This document shows positions 1 to 14,100 of a stretch of DNA of 64,000 nt, in pieces (position 1 is the stretch's first letter; every line of letters begins with the position of its first letter). The notes below the pieces were generated by a model. The model saw only the letters and a list, made by a program, of their open reading frames with translations. It had not been told where the DNA came from and searched no databases. The position numbers were made by a program, and so were the translations under genes. Source of the stretch: Cinnamomum chago (lineage: Eukaryota > Streptophyta > Magnoliopsida > Laurales > Lauraceae); assembly GCA_038049695.1 (NCBI GenBank), contig CP142453.1, positions 1,257,501 through 1,321,500 of the forward strand. The letters run 5' to 3'.

Positions 1-1077
1 TCTAGCCGAATGGACGTGATATGAGAGAGGATAACACAGCATCTTTTGAAAACTTTTTAGAAACTGTTTGCATATTCATTTTGGTATTGTAAGTATTAAA
101 GTGATATCCCCTGCATTGTATTTTAAATGTGCAGTGGTTGATAGTAGGAAACTACGATGATGTACAGTAACTTTACTGTTCATAGTAAAGTATATGATTC
201 GTTTTGTTAATGGTTGTCAATGTATATTATTTGTATATTCCGCACTGTACATTGACAGGTACGTATGCAAGATCCCTTGTAGATTCGTTTTAACTTCGGT
301 TATTTCGGATCTACGGGAATAAGTATGATTAACATCGCGACCCGGGGGTTAACCCTAATGACTCTGATCTCGGGTCCGGGTCGTGACATGGGTCTAACCT
401 GCTAATCCAATAAAAAGAAAACAAAACTGTTCGTTATTTTACAAAGTCAAACCATCACTCATGACCGGGCACTAAAAAAAACATAATATAGAGTGTAACC
501 TAGAGAAATTCCGAGTTCAAGAAGTGAAAACAGACACCAGAGAAAGTCAGAGTAAAAAAAAGGTAAGGAAGAATACCATGTGCCTACCAATTGAAACCTG
601 AATCATTTAAAATAAATATTTTTAAAGTATAATTCGAGTTTAGTGCTCTATGTTTGTGACGGTTCGATTTAAAAAAAAAAGGTGATCATCACAGTTGTAT
701 GCATATTCATTAAACCAACATGGAAAAAAAATTAAATCGATGTCAAATTTAAAGAAAACCCATAGACCAAAAGGACATTTATTAAATTTTAAGTTATTCG
801 GATTTTAATATGTTAACCTCACTGTGGAGATCAATTCCTTTTAACTCAGGATTTGTCTGGGTGAAAGCCTTAGAGAGGATCTAGACTCGTGAACCTGTCA
901 TTTCATAATAAAGAAGACTCACTGAACATGACATGCTCCATCAAGCCTGAGTAATTAAAACAATAACATTATGTGATCAAGGGGTGCTTGAAGACCCTCT
1001 TCATTTATTTAAGCCCCTATCCCAGACTTCTGCAGACCACACAACAGGAGCTCTGATGTAACTTTGGACACACACTG

Positions 1078-1116
<39 letters not shown>

Positions 1117-1123
1117 AGTTTCC
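1..1123. promoter_or_regulatory. Upstream region and 5' leader of the PROPEP-like gene
   Basis: No coding region is visible in the first 1.1 kb. A TATA-like stretch (ATTTATTTAAG) lies near 1005-1015, so a transcript start near 1035-1045 is plausible. A W-box-type core (AGTCAA, reverse TTGACT) is at 445-450; WRKY control is usual for PROPEP genes, but one site is weak evidence. The inferred leader holds a GA microsatellite at 1080-1114, ten bases before the ATG at 1124. Confidence 0.4.
1080..1114. repeat. (GA)n microsatellite in the 5' leader
   Basis: A pure GA run of about 35 bases in the inferred 5' UTR of the PROPEP-like gene. It is complementary to the CT run in the intron of the same gene (1297-1366). 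GA tracts of this kind are typical targets of plant BPC/GAGA-binding proteins. Confidence 0.9.
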
Positions 1124-1291
1124 ATGGAAGAAACTTCTGCAAGGAATATCTCATCCAAGACAACTGAATCTTCTGCATCTTTGCATCCATGTTATTGCCT
1201 ACAGCTCGCCATAAAAAAATTACTTGGGTGCTTGGGTTTGTATTCTACCTTCAATGATCTTCCAAACAAAGAGGGGGAAATGAAAGCCACT

Positions 1292-1370
<79 letters not shown>

Positions 1371-1514
1371 AAGATACATATATATATATATATTCATGAT
1401 CTTGCTTTTATTCAACAGGAAGATAGATCCATATCGTCGTTGGACGCGAATTTGTTATCTAGAATGCCAAAGCCACCAGTCATAGATCCTGGCAGAGGCG
1501 GGCAGACCAACTAG
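1124..1514 (+). CDS. Plant elicitor peptide precursor (PROPEP-like), two exons
   Basis: Exons 1124..1291 and 1419..1514 join in phase 0 (GCCACT|gtaagt ... caacag|GAAGAT) into an 87-residue protein ending in TAG. Family knowledge: PROPEPs are small cytosolic precursors, often tethered to membranes. On damage, metacaspases cleave them after Arg and the C-terminal Pep peptide activates PEPR receptor kinases in immunity. Seen here: an acidic/Ser-rich start; a Cys-containing amphipathic segment at residues 23-40 ending in CLGL, like the LKCLGL segment of Arabidopsis PROPEP1; and a C-terminus GRGGQTN that fits the Pep motif GRxGxxN, with the terminal Asn. Arg59 and Arg71 are candidate cleavage sites. 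Cutting at Arg71 would leave MPKPPVIDPGRGGQTN. The start is the first ATG after the GA tract. Odd points are the 35-repeat CT tract in the intron and Pro in place of the Ser usual before Gly. AATAAAAATG near 1770 could serve polyadenylation. The alternative is a chance ORF, made unlikely by the two motifs and clean splice sites. Confidence 0.8.
1297..1366. repeat. (CT)n microsatellite in the PROPEP-like intron
   Basis: About 70 bases of pure CT begin five bases inside the intron, directly after the gtaagt donor, followed by a TA run (1377-1392). The tract is long enough to be length-polymorphic. Confidence 0.95.
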
Positions 1515-4129
1515 CAAGTAAAAAAAGCTCATCGTTTACTTGCATCTAACCTCAAATCAATGATATCTGATCAATGCTATCCAGAGTAAGAAGATGATGG
1601 AGAGAGGTTCCTGTAGGACCGACGAAACCGGGCTTCGGTGCTGTCGTCAGTGCAGCAGATCAAGGGCATGTATGTACATACACGTGCTTCGACAACCAAA
1701 CCCATGTATACATTTGCATGTTACTGTGTGAACCACCCACCTACCTCTGTATGTACATTAGCTTATAATAAAAATGAAGTTTTACTTGGATTCAGGAGTT
1801 TTATGAATGTGATCATGTGTTTTCTGAAGAAAAAATGGTGGGAATGGAGCTCAGAGACGTTTTACTGATGAGCTCTTTGACGATCATTAGGGATGCAAAT
1901 GGTATCCGACTATCCGGAAGTTCCGACCCAAAAAAACCAGGTTGAAAACCTATTTTAGGTTCCAATTCATAAACGGATCCCGATTCGAAACTCAATTTAG
2001 ATTCCGATTGATAAACGGGTCCGGTTCCGAGTCCATATAGGTTCTGACCCGTGGACCCAGGACCCAGCATATGAGCCGTTGCAAATTGTACCTTAAAATT
2101 AACTTTTTTTGTTGACATTTTTATATATAATATTGAAAATAATATATTTATTGCGCTGTTATAAGCTGAATGATATGCTTATTCTAAGAAAAATAAAGAA
2201 TAAAGAGAAATTAGAATTGATTTTGTAAATAGATTCAAATCCTCTAAGTGAACCCAGTTCCCAAACCGGATCCGAATTTTCCTATCAGAACCGGTTCTAA
2301 AACTAACAAAACAGGTTTCCAGTCAAAACCGGAACGTTATTTAAAAATAGATCCAGATCCACTATGGTTCTAATTCAGAACCATCCCCTTTGCAATCCTA
2401 GGAACATGAGTTGTTTACTGTTATAGATTGTTTGTTTGGTAAATGAGAATGGTTGACTACTTATGGGGTTTTCTGATAGGAGGAAGCCCTAGGAATTAGG
2501 TAGACAGTTCATTCAAAAAATTCATCCAGGGACTGAACCAAACTGACTGTAAAAGTTACTTCCTTCCAAATTTTAATTAAAGTGAGATCATTATAATCAG
2601 TCGGGTTTAAATTTTATTAAATGGTTTTTTTTTTTTTTTTTTTTTTTTGTGTGTGCTTGTGTATGTGTATGTTGTCTGATGTAGACATCTCAGTCGTCCA
2701 ATCTGAGGTGAAATCGATTGCAAGCTATTCTTTCGGTCCCAGTCATTATTAGTGAAGTCCTGATCATCATCAACTTCATTGGTTTTCAGCAGGGAACGAA
2801 CTTACGAACCACACACTTCATCCAGTGGCCCCGACGACATAAAGACGTACTCCAGCAACAAGTCAAGCAGCAGCCCACTCTACTCTCTAGGTTTTATAAT
2901 AAAATTTTGAACCTCAGATACAGTAGGCAAATTTTTGTTTACTTGTACTTCATCAGCAGCCAAAATATTTTGTCATATAAGACTTCAGTAAAGTGGTTTT
3001 ACATTCATGGTTGGAAACTCTATGACTTAGAATCTCCCAATTTGATTGAGATTTGCCTCCCTTAGTTAGGATCATTTTAACAAAAGTCCAGGTCAAAAAT
3101 AGGGAAGACTCGGCCGAGTCATCTTATTTTAATAAGTTATTTGCATTTAATAGAGACATCTAATTTTAAACAATTAAAATTCATTTATAAGTAATTATGC
3201 ATGAAGTTTGGAGTTAGTAATTTAAAAATGATGACTAAAATATAATTTGAAACTTACATAACTGTATTTAATCTTTTACATTCGATATTTGGACTAACAA
3301 ATTATGTAATATAATCTTTTTTTCTTTTATTTTTTTTTTTCTTATTGTAGTACTTTTCTTGCACATATAAATTTATTAAATTGAATTGATTATTATGAAT
3401 GCATGTGAATAAATGTATTTGTATATTTTATATTTTATAAGTAATGGATTCATTTTTAAATATTTTTAAAAACACATGACTCTCGCTAGTCTCCGTGTTA
3501 ACTCTATCCGAGTCAATCTTTTTGCATTGGATGAATCGAGTCTGAATCACGAGTTTTCCAACCTTTGTTCCATTACCTCTCAAAAACTTCTTGTCTCGCT
3601 TCAAATTACTTTTACCTTATGAAAACAAACAAAAAATTTAGTTTACTAAAAAAGTATACTTCTCTTTTACTCAATCATACACTTTCCACTATTTTGACAT
3701 TTAATTTACACTACTTTACTTGTAAATTATTCAAACATGGTAGAGGGTAATTTCAACCTATGGAAGGGCTCCTGCGCAGCTGCAGTGTGGACTGTGGAGA
3801 TTTCGGAAGAAAAAGAGGAACTATGAATGAGGAATGAACATCATCGACACAAATGAATCCAACTGCCTTATTTTCAGAACATTTCCTTCCATTTACATCT
3901 CATATTTACAGAATAACGCCTGTCATCTTTCTCTACAAAATTCCTCCATACCCAATACTCTGCCCATTTAAATATCCCCACCCAAATATATCTACACCTC
4001 AAAATTTCTGGAATTCAATACACATTTTAGAATACATAGCATCATAAAAATATGCAGACACCCCCTCAAGCCTCTTCCAGAAAGGCCATACCATTAATAC
4101 CAAAGCAAAGCAAAAGGTACTGCTACAAC
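1515..4129. other. Convergent intergenic region, PROPEP-like gene to RKP 3' end
   Basis: No convincing gene. 1889-2401 is dense in GGATCCG/GGTTCCG-like words, with roughly inverted ends (AGGGATGCAAATGG and CCATCCCCTTTGCAATCC), so it may be an old DNA element, but no target duplication was found. A T-run sits at 2624-2648. 3090-3560 is AT-rich with ACTCGGCCGAGTC-like words at its ends; a similar word set occurs in a HIT4 intron near 46630-46780. The RKP 3' UTR probably occupies the last 200-300 bases. Confidence 0.5.
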
Positions 4130-7100
4130 TTATCCCCCCAGCAAATTTGATGCACCACATTCTTTATCATTGATCCTCACCACCTCAATGACGGTCGCAT
4201 TACAAAAGAAACATCTCCTGCTATTTAGGAGGTGCCTGGTTATGCAGCTGTAGCACGAAATATGTTGGCAAGGCTTGAATCGAGCATCTGGCTCACAAGC
4301 AAAACAGATGCAGCAGTAGCTCTCTTCTTCCTCAGTGCTGTTGCCAGACTCTCTTGCTTCTGCTGCCAGTGTTCTGCTCCTGAGGCAGCCAAGAAATTTC
4401 TCCAGCTGCCCAAGCCGCACAACAGAAGCATCCCCCACTCTCAAGACACCATTCTGAAAATATAGGAAATATCAGTGATATTTTACTTGGAAAACAATCT
4501 GAAATAGATCCTTTATATGGACAGAATTAATTGTTTGAAAATTGCCGCAAATGATCTGACATTCAATATAATAATCAGAATGTGCAAATGAGGAGTCATT
4601 TTCAATTACTTGGATAATACCGGATATACAAAGCAAAATGATAGGAATAGACACGATAAAAAGAAAATGCAAACAGGTAACATGTTGCACAAAAACCAAT
4701 TATGGTGCTCATTCATGCCCAAACTAGTGATGGGAACACAACTGTTTCGATCAACAGGAATGGGCTGATAAACTTGTTTAACCAGATACATCGAACTAGT
4801 CCTCAAGAGAAAATGGGCCAGAGCTTCTGCAACCCCACACCCCAAAAAATAAAAATTCTCCTCTCTCCCCTTCCAAATCACATATGAAAGCTACAATCAA
4901 TCTCTTGCCTCAACAAATTCTCACACATTATAGCAGAATGGCAAATAGATGTCAACAAACAAGACATGAAAATCAACAGTATGTCTTATCATTGGAAATT
5001 CCAATTCTCAATCTGAGGTCTTGGAAGCTTTTGTAAATGTGTTTGATATGTCATATCACAAGGCAGTGGTCATTCTGTAAAATGCATTTGGTTAAATTTT
5101 CAATTAATGAAATATCAAAAGAGGGGTGGAAAAGATAAGTGCAAACAATAAATGTGATCTCACACGACTTAATATATATACTCTCACAGCAGCGTGAGAG
5201 TTACTCTATGAGAAATGCTCTCACCTTACTGTGAGAGATAGGGTGAGGGCCCTCACATTTAAGTTATTGGCATTGGATATGGATGTGAGGGCCCCCACCC
5301 TATCTCTTATAATAAGGTGAGAGCATCTCCCATAGGAGCATCTCCCTATATATATATGGACCAACTCTCGTAAGCTCAAGCTTAGGATAAGGTAATCTCA
5401 AGTGTGGTGGGGCCCACCTGGGGACCCACATGGGCAATTTAGGGGGGTCATGTGTTTGATCATTTAGATGGACCAAAGGTGGGCCCCACAAGAATGAGCT
5501 TATGAAATTTTATCCTAAGCACAGGCTTAGAAGAGCCTTGCTCATATATATATTGTGTATATGTAGAATGCAATTATTAAGAAAACATATAGAATGCAGG
5601 TACTGCTTCTTTTTTTTTGTCAATAAATAAGTGGTTGAGATGACCAAAATAAGTACAGATTTCACAAACTCAATCCTTAGACCTGTCCTAGTGGGACAAT
5701 GCCTTGAGCAATGAGCTACTCGCATGGTTGACCATAGAATGCTGGCTTCAGATTTCAGAAGCAACAACAGATCAATTACAGAACATAACCTCTGAGTTTT
5801 CAAAGCATTATAAATTTTCCACAAGATTTTGGTTTAGTGTCCTTCCTCAAACCAAGAAGAAAATGATAATGAGAACACAAAGTTTGTGATATCTAACAAA
5901 TCAAAAGAAAGTTTATGAGATCTAACCCAGTTGTAGTCCAACAGGTACTTAAACCCACAATGGACAGTAGCAGGGCAATCCATGCTTGCAAGCACTTCCA
6001 CAAGATCATTCTGCTCCTGTTTTTTATGAGCACTAGCATCCAACAGGTTTAAGATAATTCCAACTAGAGGGGCCAAGATCATTCCCCGATTCATCTTCTC
6101 AGAAGATTGGCCTTGCCGCCTATATGACCTGCTCAAAGGGAGAAGAAACATGCAATTAAAAATAATCAGAACATGTGAAACACTTTGTTTGGGTATTCTA
6201 AGAGTAATCAAGCAAAAGAGCTTGTATAAGCAGTAGGAGAAAAATAAATGCCCATTTAGATTTAGAGAGATCACATTCAAAGTTAATTTGATGATTCACA
6301 TGTGAATATGCAGTCCAACTAGTGGGGCCCACTTGGATGCATTCCAGTCATTGTGCGAAAGATGGATAGAAAGGTCTCTTTATGGATAAGAATCATGCAA
6401 AAAAAAAAACCGGCTCCATCAGAAGATCCTAGCCCTTGATTTAATAGCATTAAGATTTGATGGTCTATTAATCATAAGATTTTTTTCATATTCAATCCAA
6501 TGGTGAGCAAAGGTTCGATAAGGGTAAGATAATAGGGCATAAGAATGTGAAGGCGCTACACAGATCAAAGGTGGGCCCAAATGGGCCCATACCGCTGCAC
6601 TGCAAAATGCAGCCCGCTTGTAGGAGAAGATGCTCCTTACATATATAAGAAGCTCTCTTTCTCCTTTTTCTAAAATTAAAGAAGCTCTCTTTCTCCTTTT
6701 TCTAAAATTTAAGAAAATTTTAGTTTTTCTCTGTTCCAAAATCCAAAACACAAGAAGAAATAAATCAAACTTCTGCAAAGCCAACTGGCTGGTATGAACA
6801 GACTTGACAAGGATTCTACCCGTCCACTGGCAATTAACTCAAATATCAGTATCTCTTCTACAAAAAGAACTACAGATTACTGTTATTATATTCATTTTGT
6901 TACAGCCTATACACTAGAAACTGAAAAGGCATGTTGTACATCTGAACTTACAAATCAAAAAACTCAGAATCTCCAGCCATCATTACATGGTTCAGAATAA
7001 AGATGATCAACTCAGTCAGCCTTTGCAGGTTTATCCCAGGTCCGGAGAGGAAAGCTTGTGGGATCTCACATGTGCAGAACTCCAGTACCCTTGCAAGATT

Positions 7101-10100
7101 GCAAGAGAGATCAAATATGACACTACATTTTCTTTGCTGCATCTCCAAGACCTGCAAAAGTATCCATAATTCTAACAAAGGTTCAGAAATATATATTAGC
7201 AAGTCAGCTGTGCAACACTTCAACTGGGCAACAGCTCTGTGGTGATCTAGCCTGGTGATTATTCAAGAGGGATGTGGGGCAGAAAGGTCAATGAATGGAT
7301 CAGGTATGGGACAAAAATCACCCATATTGAACTCCATTTAATGTAGACCTTCAGGCCACTATCCAATGATGAATATAGGAAAGGATGAGTGTCACAATGG
7401 AGTGGGTGCCAATTCAGAAAGGGATTCTTTTTGCCAGATCCAGTGAGTGGAAGGGTGGGTTGTGTGGGGGTTTCTGTGTAGTGTGTTGGTGAGGGGATGT
7501 TGGTCATGGAACTCATGCCAATAGATTTTGTGCACGCTCAAATTTCCCCTTGAGAATCATATCTCATATAACTGTTAAAAAAAAAAAAAAGAACCATATC
7601 TCATATAATGTAGTTATACTCCAGGGAAATCACCCTGATTGAATAGAAAGGCCTATGCTATGCATGGATAACATATGGAACAAAATTTCCCTGATCGAAC
7701 CCCATTTACTGCATAGACTTTTAAGGCCTCAATCCAAGTGAGTATAGGATGGATGATGGTCAAATTGGGGTGACTACCAATCTCACAAATCCCACCCCAA
7801 CATGACACAAATGAATTTGCTTGCAGCCAAATCTGATACTTACCCGATTTTTATTCATCATTGAATTGAGAGGCACTCTTTTCTACTACATAGCATCTAA
7901 TGAGGCTGAATATTGGTGTGCCCCTTTTTATCTGTGAAAAGGCATTCCCAATACCCCACTACTCCTTGATTAGTGGTGGCCAGAAGTGAGCCCCACAGAA
8001 TCTTGTGCACTTGGCGAAAGAATTTCATGTCCTCATCAATTTTTTGAAAAAAGCTGACGCATGAGGCAAGGCATTCAATTTGCCCAAAGCATGGGGCATT
8101 ACTCATAAGCCTCATGTTAAGAATATAAATGGGTCATGTACATGTTTGGGTTGGGTCCATTGTGAGGACAGGACAAAATTGAGTTTATATAAAAATAGAC
8201 CCAAACAAGACTTTGGACCCAACTGAAAGTCCAAATACATTAAAATATATCATGTAGGGCCACCTCTCCTAAGCTCAAGCTTAGGATAAGGTAAGCTCAA
8301 GTGTGTGTTGGGGCCCACCTGGGGACCCACATGGGGATGGGGGTAGGGGGGATTTCAAAGACTCCCTAGGATCTTCCTTTTTACAAAAAATTAGCCCCAA
8401 ATGCGATTTCTATCATCTTCATATGGGCCCAAAAGTTTAACGGTTACAGTCCATTTGGATTGATACATAGTCGATCCAACGGTTGAGTAAATTCGGATCT
8501 GACTGAAAGTTGGTGGACATGTTCAATTTAGGGAAGTCATGTGTTTGGTCCATTTGGATGGACCAAAGGTGGGCTCCACAAGCATGAGCTTACGAACTTT
8601 TTTCCTAAGCTTGAGCTTAGGAGAGCCTTGCTCTATCATGTAAGCTACAATTGTGCTCTAAATCTGGATACATTGTCAAATGAACCCAAATCAGAGACCA
8701 TGCCAAATTTTAAGGCTGGGTCCCTTGTTATTTGCATAAACAGGGTCCATTGTGTTCCCTAGAAGTTAGACCTACGTTTTTAGGCAATGAAACAAGAAGA
8801 AGATTGCAAAAGGCAAGTTGTTGATATATGCATACACTAAGATGTATAAAGTAACAAAAAAGGATAGAATTAAAATATATGATGCACGGATACTTCAAAA
8901 TGGGCAACGATCATGTTGTATCGTATCTGATACTTTACTTTTTATTTGTAAAATATGTGTCCCTTCCGTATCCATCCCGTGTTCCTATCGTATCCATGCC
9001 GTATCCGAGCATCATAGATTAAAATAGTGCATAAAAGGAAATCTATGAGTAGCACAAGCAAAAGAAAGGCCATGTAGTATGAGATGGTGTAGGGTTGTAT
9101 AGAACGGCACAAAGACCCCAAATAAAGATGAAGTGTTAAAAGTAATTAGAAGGGGGACACTAATGAGGACATGGAATGAAGTAGTCAAAACTATCATGTT
9201 AGACTGCAGAGTGATAGAAAAGAGTACATTGAAAAGTAGAATTTGCAAAACAACCCCTCACAAAAGGGCTTTTGTTTTGAGGATGATGATCATGATAATT
9301 TGCATACTCATAAATGTGAAAACACGTGTATGCATCTAAGAAATAAACGAATGACCCATCATCAAACAAGCATGAGGGGACCATAAAGTGCTTAAGAGGG
9401 GGACCATAAACTGTTAGGACAGACCATTATATTGGAACACACTTTTTTAGGTGATTGCAGCTGGCCCAAATATCGTGTTGGTAAGAAAGACTGTTGGATT
9501 GGGGCACTCAATAATCTTCATTTTGCCTCCACAAGACAAGGACTGGCCTTAATCTAACAGTGAATACCACAAAGGATCAAAGTGATGGTCCCTGATAACA
9601 TCTTCTGATATATAGTAAAACACAAACTTACTTTCAGTAGTCTATATTAATTAACAGAGAACAAGAAAGTAAACCAACCAGAGGAGTCATGATGTATTTG
9701 GTCCTTACACAAAATGCCAAGTTTTGATGCAACACAAAAGCAATGGGTGCATTTTCATGCAAAATAATGTTCATTACATTCCAAATATGACTGAAATATT
9801 CCACATATTCAGGCGAAAATGGTATCAAGCATTATTAACACTTTCTTCTCAGTAAGGGAGAAAAATGGTATCTAGCATTATGCAGTTCACATCTTCCATA
9901 CCGCCAAACATGTGCTACTAGAACAGGTAGTGATACTTTAGCGGAATATCTTGCCCATTCTAGATTTTTTTTCTGGTAGGGCGCCACATTGGCTAGCATG
10001 GATGTCCTCCAACATGCCAGACAGAGCTTAAACTCTAGTGTTCCCTATGGTAATGAGAGTCAATGTCTCTACCACCGGGTTATGCCTGCAGGGCCCACTC

Positions 10101-11015
10101 CAGATTTATGGCCATCAAATATTCCCTACTATCCCTAATACCAGTTGCCCTTTGCATTACTTTCAGACTGCATTTACACCTGATTTTATAACTTTCCACA
10201 TGATTATGATTGTAATAATATGTCTACATAGAAACCCACAAGATATCTAAAACTAAATATAGTAAGGAGCGAATCATTATATGTCATTCAACCATTTTAC
10301 TGGCATATCACAAGCAATCAGATCCATACCAACAGACAATAAGTAGTGAAACAGTACCGGACATTTCTCTTGCATCTCCCTGATAGAAACAGAGAACTCA
10401 GTCATTGTCCAGCTGAGAGTGTTGAACAGACGATTAAGAAAAGCTGAGAATAGACATTCATCACTGACACATGCTTCTCGTATCAAGTCCTTCGCACAGA
10501 AAGAAGACCAAACAGGATAAGAATAAGCTGAAAATCATGTTTGAAAATAATTATTTCCATACCCATACACATTCAGCCTGAAAAATCAAGTCGTTTCACC
10601 TGGAATAGTGTCGATGATGACGACTCCCCGTGCTTCGAGGAACCAAATCCAGAGCTTCTGCACAAGCGAAGAAGTATGTTTGTAACAGGGATCCAGGATC
10701 TGTTATCAAAAGCTGACAGCAACGCCCTAGGCATTCGCTGAATGGCTTCTTCATTGCTCTCAAAAGCAAGCAAGTAGTCTCTGTACTGCACTAAGACTTG
10801 AATGGATTGGAGAAGAAGATCTCTGAGAGCTGCACTTGATATCCGTGGGTCAGTGAAGTGCGTGACCACAAAGTTAACCTAGATGGAGACAAGCAGACAT
10901 CGAACTACTTCAGATTCCATAACCCATACCTTCTTTTTGTCAGTTAGTTCATACCTTAGATTACAAAAGGACCTCCTACTATTAAGTCTACTATAAGTGT
11001 TCAGTCATTAAATTA

Positions 11016-11108
<93 letters not shown>

Positions 11109-14100
11109 AAAGGCACATCGGATTCTAATAACTCATGATGAAATCAAATTTATTATCTTGTAATGTCGCTACAACAATACCAGCAATAATTTTAAGTTCT
11201 TATTTTTCTAGTAAGAGCAAGAATTTGAGTTTGGATGCTGAATCCCGGCTTCAGCCATCGGTAACATTTCATTTTATGATGTGGATAAATTCACATTAAT
11301 AAGCCATAACTTTTACCAAAAAAAAAAAAAAAACGAGAGCTCCATAATATCTCTGTAAAGCAATTTTTGCTTGAGATAAATGAAAAGGAAAAAATATCTA
11401 GGTAAGTTTCTTTTTTATGATAATATAAAAAAACCTAAGAGTGAAAAAAATCCGCACCAGGAACACAATAACAGCAATATGCAAGAGCAAGTCTATGGAT
11501 TATGTGTCGGACAGCAAAGAATTCACTGATGAAGAAGACAAATTATGGCTAAACAACAATTAAGGAAGTTACTAGATGAGTTGGATTCAACTTTGTTGCA
11601 TAGGTTGGTTTAAAATTTAAATGTTGTTTTATACCGTTTTTCTTCGGATGGGTTCGTTTCAGCAACCTTCATGTTTTTTTCATTATTTTTTTTTTTGGTA
11701 AATAACTCCTTATGTTCGAGATATTAAGGGTTACTCCTTTGTTAGATTTTGTAATCAGGTTGTTACTAGTTATCCTGGTTGGTTCCAGAATCAGAGTCAA
11801 CAGAAGTTCTTTGAAGTTCAGGTAGAAGAAGTGGTTAACTTTGTTATTAGTTGTCCTTGGTTTTTTTTTTTTTTTTAAGCCTTAGTTCAGGTTTTTAGCT
11901 AGTTGTTGAGGTTTTTAGGTTCAGGTAGCAGAAATGGGTGATTTTGTTAGTAGTAATCCTTCTCCCTCTCTCCCCCTGGACCCCCTCTACCCCTCCCTCC
12001 CTCCTCCATCCAAGCTGAAGCTTTGTCGGTCACTTTTAACTCAATGAAATAGACACATCTATTCTCTATACTAAATATAATCTCGATAATTATTATTTTC
12101 TTTCTAAAGCTTGAGATCAGTTTGCCACTTTTTCTTTAGGTTAATTCAAGGGTCTATATTAGGATTTTTTTTGTTTAAGTTCCAGATAGGGAAAGTAACT
12201 TTTAACTCAACAAGGTAGCAAGTCTATAGGCAAGTAAATATCAAATTTATGAGTCACCACCAGGTAAATAAAAGATGATCGGAGACGGAGTTGGATGCAG
12301 AATGGGTTTTGTTGAGATTGTTATTGTCTTGTCTATAGCCATCTAGACGATGTTGTTTCAGGTATGAGATTCTCTGTTCTTTGTCCCCCCATCCCCCTTC
12401 TTTCCGCTTTCTGATTATATTGGTGGAATTGCATGTGCATTTTGTACTCTCAATATGCATTGATTGTGGCTCTGGCTCTATTTGTAAACTCTTTACAGCC
12501 AATTTATAACGTATAAGCATGTCAGGCAAAGATTGTGCAAGCAAAGAGCCTGTCACAGAAGTTTTGACCAGTTTTGATTGGCCTCCATATTATTTGTATA
12601 TTTTGCTTTTAATTATGACATCAGAAAGTTGGACCCAATCAAAGCAGTGGCAGAACGAAGAAGCAGTGCTGGCTCCAAATCGGTTCCCAAAACATTATTG
12701 ATATAGAATGCTAAACTCTATCCCCTTCAGTTTATTACACCTAACTCTGATATGCCATTGCAACTGAGGACTCTCTTAACTGAAGCCAAGCATCCTATTA
12801 AACCTATCTTTCCCAACGGTAAGCCTAATCCCAAATTGAAACAGAATTTCTCACTCTTGTTTAGCTCCCACTTTGCATATACTTTTCAACAAACCTATGC
12901 CCTCTCCCCACACTCCTCATAACTATCATAATTTCCCTGATGTTGTACACAATAAGAAAAAAAAAGACTGCAAGTATGTGAAGCGGCAATTAAACAAATA
13001 ATAACTAAGAATGGAACAAAAGTCAAAAGTCAAATTGAAAAAAAAAATCACAATTAAGACTTACAAATGAATTAAGCCCATGCTTGATGAAAATGGCAGA
13101 GGATACAAAAGGAGGATCACTCTTACGCAATGCATGAAAGGAATCAACCTGAAATAATAAAAACACAGTTCAGCAAGATGAGTACTTTGTAGGGTCATAA
13201 AAAAGAAAACAAGAAGAACATGAGATTAAGTGAAAATTGATTAATTGATTACAAACAAAGGCAGAGTGCTTGTGGACTCAAAAGATAAAAACTAGATCAA
13301 TATGAAATTAGGTTGCTGAGATTAAATGAATAAAAGGATTTGTCGAGGATTTCATGGTGACAAATTTTATGTCAGCAAGGACCCATGCGATAAGCAGGTT
13401 TGGTGTTTTCTGTGCTAAGTCTTTCCTTGGGGTATATCTTTCCCAGTTTGTTTCTTATTATGTGGATTACGATGGTGCTCTTCGAAGTTGCTCGGATATG
13501 GTCTTTTTCTTTTCTTTTTTTGTGATATGGTCTTAAGTTGAGGGAGTGAACCCTCCAAGAAAGGAAAAGACAATTTATTTGTAAGTTAGTCATTGTCCAT
13601 ATTGTGGTCCATTTGGATAGAAAGTAATGGCTGCATCTTCAATATATAGGAGGAAGCTTCTCACACAATAAAAAGATGATTGGAATGATATGGGCTGTGT
13701 CAGTGTGACCAGCCATGGATGCTTTTATAGATTACAATTGTACTATATGTGAAAAACCCAAATATGGAAGGTGGACTGTCTAATCTCTAAGGATACTTAC
13801 AACAGGCTAATCTAATCTATAAGAATAATTATAATAGGCTAATCTAACATCCAGAAATTATAATGGATAATAATGCACTGAGGGTATAAAAAGAAAATAT
13901 GTTCCCTCAGCTCTTCCAAAGGAGAGGTCTTTAGAGACATTAGTCACTACAATGGCAGAAAATGGGCAATATAAGAAAGAATGCTTTGGTCTTGTGGTAA
14001 GGGCCCATTTATTTAAACCATGTTGAATTCTTAGAATTTCCAAGCATGGTTCAAAATAGCGGCCACTACGGCAGATCACTACGCTATCCTAAAAATAGGA

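Noticed and set aside
1297-1366. Regular repeats that might suggest a CRISPR-like array (also 11021-11107 and 47025-47064)
   Set aside because: These are simple dinucleotide microsatellites without spacers, in a plant nuclear genome.
1889-2401. Possible hAT-like element with GGATCCG-rich interior
   Set aside because: The ends are only roughly inverted and no 8-bp duplication was seen.
2718-3065. 115-codon ORF between the PROPEP-like gene and RKP
   Set aside because: It begins at a non-ATG codon in AT-rich DNA, with no recognised motif and no splice partner.
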